A stretch of 6,194 bases of DNA from Cellvibrionales bacterium UBA1963 (lineage in GTDB: Bacteria > Pseudomonadota > Gammaproteobacteria > Pseudomonadales > UBA7434). The notes beneath the pieces were generated by a model. The model did no database searches, was not told where the DNA came from, and was given only the letters and a program-made list of their open reading frames with translations. Both the position numbers and the translations under genes were made by a program. The stretch lies in assembly GCA_002336035.1 (NCBI GenBank), contig DDED01000195.1, positions 8,458 to 14,651 on the forward strand, read 5' to 3'. Shown here piece by piece: positions 5,357 through 6,194 of the stretch. How positions within the stretch are numbered: the stretch's first letter is position 1; each line of letters begins with the position of its first letter.

Positions 5357-5393
5357 AAAGCGTTGACTGCCTTTGGCGTTCAGCGCTTTTTTT
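5357..5393 (+). terminator. Strong intrinsic terminator of the rpsF-rplI operon
   Basis: The stem begins with ten consecutive pairs (5357-5366 with 5380-5389, one G-U), has a single C/T mismatch, and continues with a G-U and the three pairs GCC/GGC around the loop TTT (5372-5374). Seven T (5387-5393) follow. It lies 49 nt after the rplI stop codon and points rightward; in the other direction the U tract would be only three bases. It should separate most rplI transcription from dnaB. Confidence 0.92.
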
Positions 5394-5625
5394 ATACCTG
5401 AGCGTCATGAACACCGCAGGAGTCATTCATCCAGTGAATGGTATGTTAAAAAATAATATACGTTATATATATTGAGCTCGTCAGATGTGCGAGGAAAAAG
5501 TGCATGTTCGATCAATCTCGATAATATAGTGGATGGTTGAGGTTATTTTCAGTCTTATCTCGGGTATTATAGGGGTTCTTATGTTGCGCCTATCGCATTA
5601 ACCGTAAACTTAATAATGGAATCCC
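5394..5625. other. AT-rich region between the rplI terminator and dnaB
   Basis: There is no credible gene in these 232 nt. The stretch 5441-5475 is very AT-rich (runs of A, then alternating TATATA). A 6-bp inverted repeat CATTCA/TGAATG with a 5-nt loop lies at 5424-5440. The region should contain the dnaB promoter because the terminator cuts it off from rplI; the best candidate is listed separately. Confidence 0.6.
5543..5570 (+). promoter_or_regulatory. Tentative dnaB promoter
   Basis: TATTAT at 5565-5570 is one mismatch from the -10 consensus, and TTATTT at 5543-5548 is a poor -35 match at a spacing of 16. It would give a leader of about 50 nt to the GTG at 5626. Other AT-rich hexamers nearby, such as GATAAT at 5520-5525, are possible alternatives. 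Confidence 0.3.
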
Positions 5626-6194
5626 GTGTCTGATCAAACGTTCACAACGCCCCCACCGCCAATAGATGAGGCAGATTTCCCCGATCAAGCACCAGCGATG
5701 AATGAGGGCATGGGCGAGCATTTTGCAGAGGACTATCCCGCTGCGCATAAACAGAGTTTTGCCTCGGATATGGTAAGTCTAAAGACGCTTCCCCACTCAA
5801 TCGAGGCTGAACGATCCTTACTTGGCGGTATTATGCTGTCAGAAACGGCATGGGACGCTGTTTCTGAAATGGTGACCTCGCGTGATTTTTATTACAGCAA
5901 ACACAGCCATATATTTACTGAGATGGCTCGTTTAGCTGAAGCAAGTGAACCGTTAGATGTGATTACCTTGGCAGAAGCTCTGCAGAACCGTTCATTATTA
6001 GAATCGGCGGGTGGACTGTCTTATTTAGCAGATCTTGCCGAGAGCACACCTTCCGCAGCAAATATCCGGGCTTATGCTGAAATTGTTCATGATCGTGCCA
6101 CTTTGCGCCAAGTGATTAACACTGCCACCGTTATTCAAGAGAGCGCATTTAATCCTGAAGGGCGGGACGCTGTAGATGTCCTTGATGGCGCTGA
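5626..6194 (+). CDS. dnaB: Replicative DNA helicase DnaB, N-terminal part (runs off the window)
   Basis: The first 189 codons of the hexameric helicase that unwinds DNA at the replication fork and recruits primase DnaG are present. The reading frame is open to the window edge. The N-terminal domain begins near residue 53 with the hallmark L-P-H-S-I-E-A-E-R-S-L-L-G-G-I-M (55-70). It continues through D-F-Y (87-89), H-I-F-T-E-M-A-R-L (95-103), D-V-I-T-L-A-E-A-L (111-119) and T-P-S-A-A-N-I (141-147). The ATPase domain lies beyond the edge. The start is a GTG with a weak GGA 5 nt upstream. Residues 1-52 form an acidic, Pro-rich tail, about twice as long as the E. coli one. Internal ATG codons 25, 29 and 49 could be the true start but show no better ribosome binding site by eye. 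The gene is separated from rplI by a terminator. Confidence 0.95.
   Translation, partial: MSDQTFTTPPPPIDEADFPDQAPAMNEGMGEHFAEDYPAAHKQSFASDMVSLKTLPHSIEAERSLLGGIMLSETAWDAVSEMVTSRDFYYSKHSHIFTEMARLAEASEPLDVITLAEALQNRSLLESAGGLSYLADLAESTPSAANIRAYAEIVHDRATLRQVINTATVIQESAFNPEGRDAVDVLDGA

Noticed and set aside
4774..5524. Three copies of TCGATAA (4774, 4788 and 5518)
   Set aside because: A 7-mer this AT-rich recurs readily by chance, and the spacing is irregular with no shared flanking sequence.

Overview
The window looks like chromosome from a gammaproteobacterium, perhaps a marine one. The ribosomal proteins S6, S18 and L9 and the helicase DnaB are all close to their Escherichia coli counterparts as I remember them. 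The order rpsF - rpsR - membrane protein - rplI - dnaB, with no priB between rpsF and rpsR, is the Pseudomonas-like layout rather than the enteric one. The marine guess rests only on the kind of accessory genes present (a Sulfotransferase_3-type enzyme and a zinc-independent MDR oxidoreductase) and is weak.

Positions 8-2840 hold three genes, all on the minus strand. In order of transcription they are a PAPS-type sulfotransferase, a quinone-oxidoreductase-like MDR enzyme 29 nt downstream, and a periplasmic blue copper protein (pseudoazurin) 74 nt further on. The first two are probably cotranscribed. The third may share the transcript or have its own promoter. No denitrification gene, the classical partner of pseudoazurin, is visible before the window ends.

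Positions 2841-3157 form a divergent intergenic region. It carries a perfect TATAAT box for the rightward operon and a leader of about 150 nt. Near the 3' end of the leader is a long bulged hairpin of 15 pairs, which is the best candidate for a regulatory RNA in the window.

Positions 3158-5307 are the rightward ribosomal protein operon: rpsF (S6), rpsR (S18), an eight-helix membrane protein of the DUF2232-like type usually found at this place, and rplI (L9). Several gaps between these genes contain small hairpins. The membrane protein gene has a hairpin where its Shine-Dalgarno sequence should be. A strong intrinsic terminator follows rplI.

Positions 5308-5625 separate rplI from dnaB. After the terminator the region is AT-rich and holds at most a weak promoter. 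The 5' part of dnaB (189 codons, GTG start) runs off the right edge and encodes an unusually long acidic N-terminal tail.

I found no mobile element, CRISPR array, tRNA or rRNA. The window is mostly ordinary core genome. The points worth a second look are the rpsF leader structure, the structured gaps in the operon, the homopolymer tracts at the MDR gene start, and the unexplained sulfotransferase-MDR-pseudoazurin grouping.
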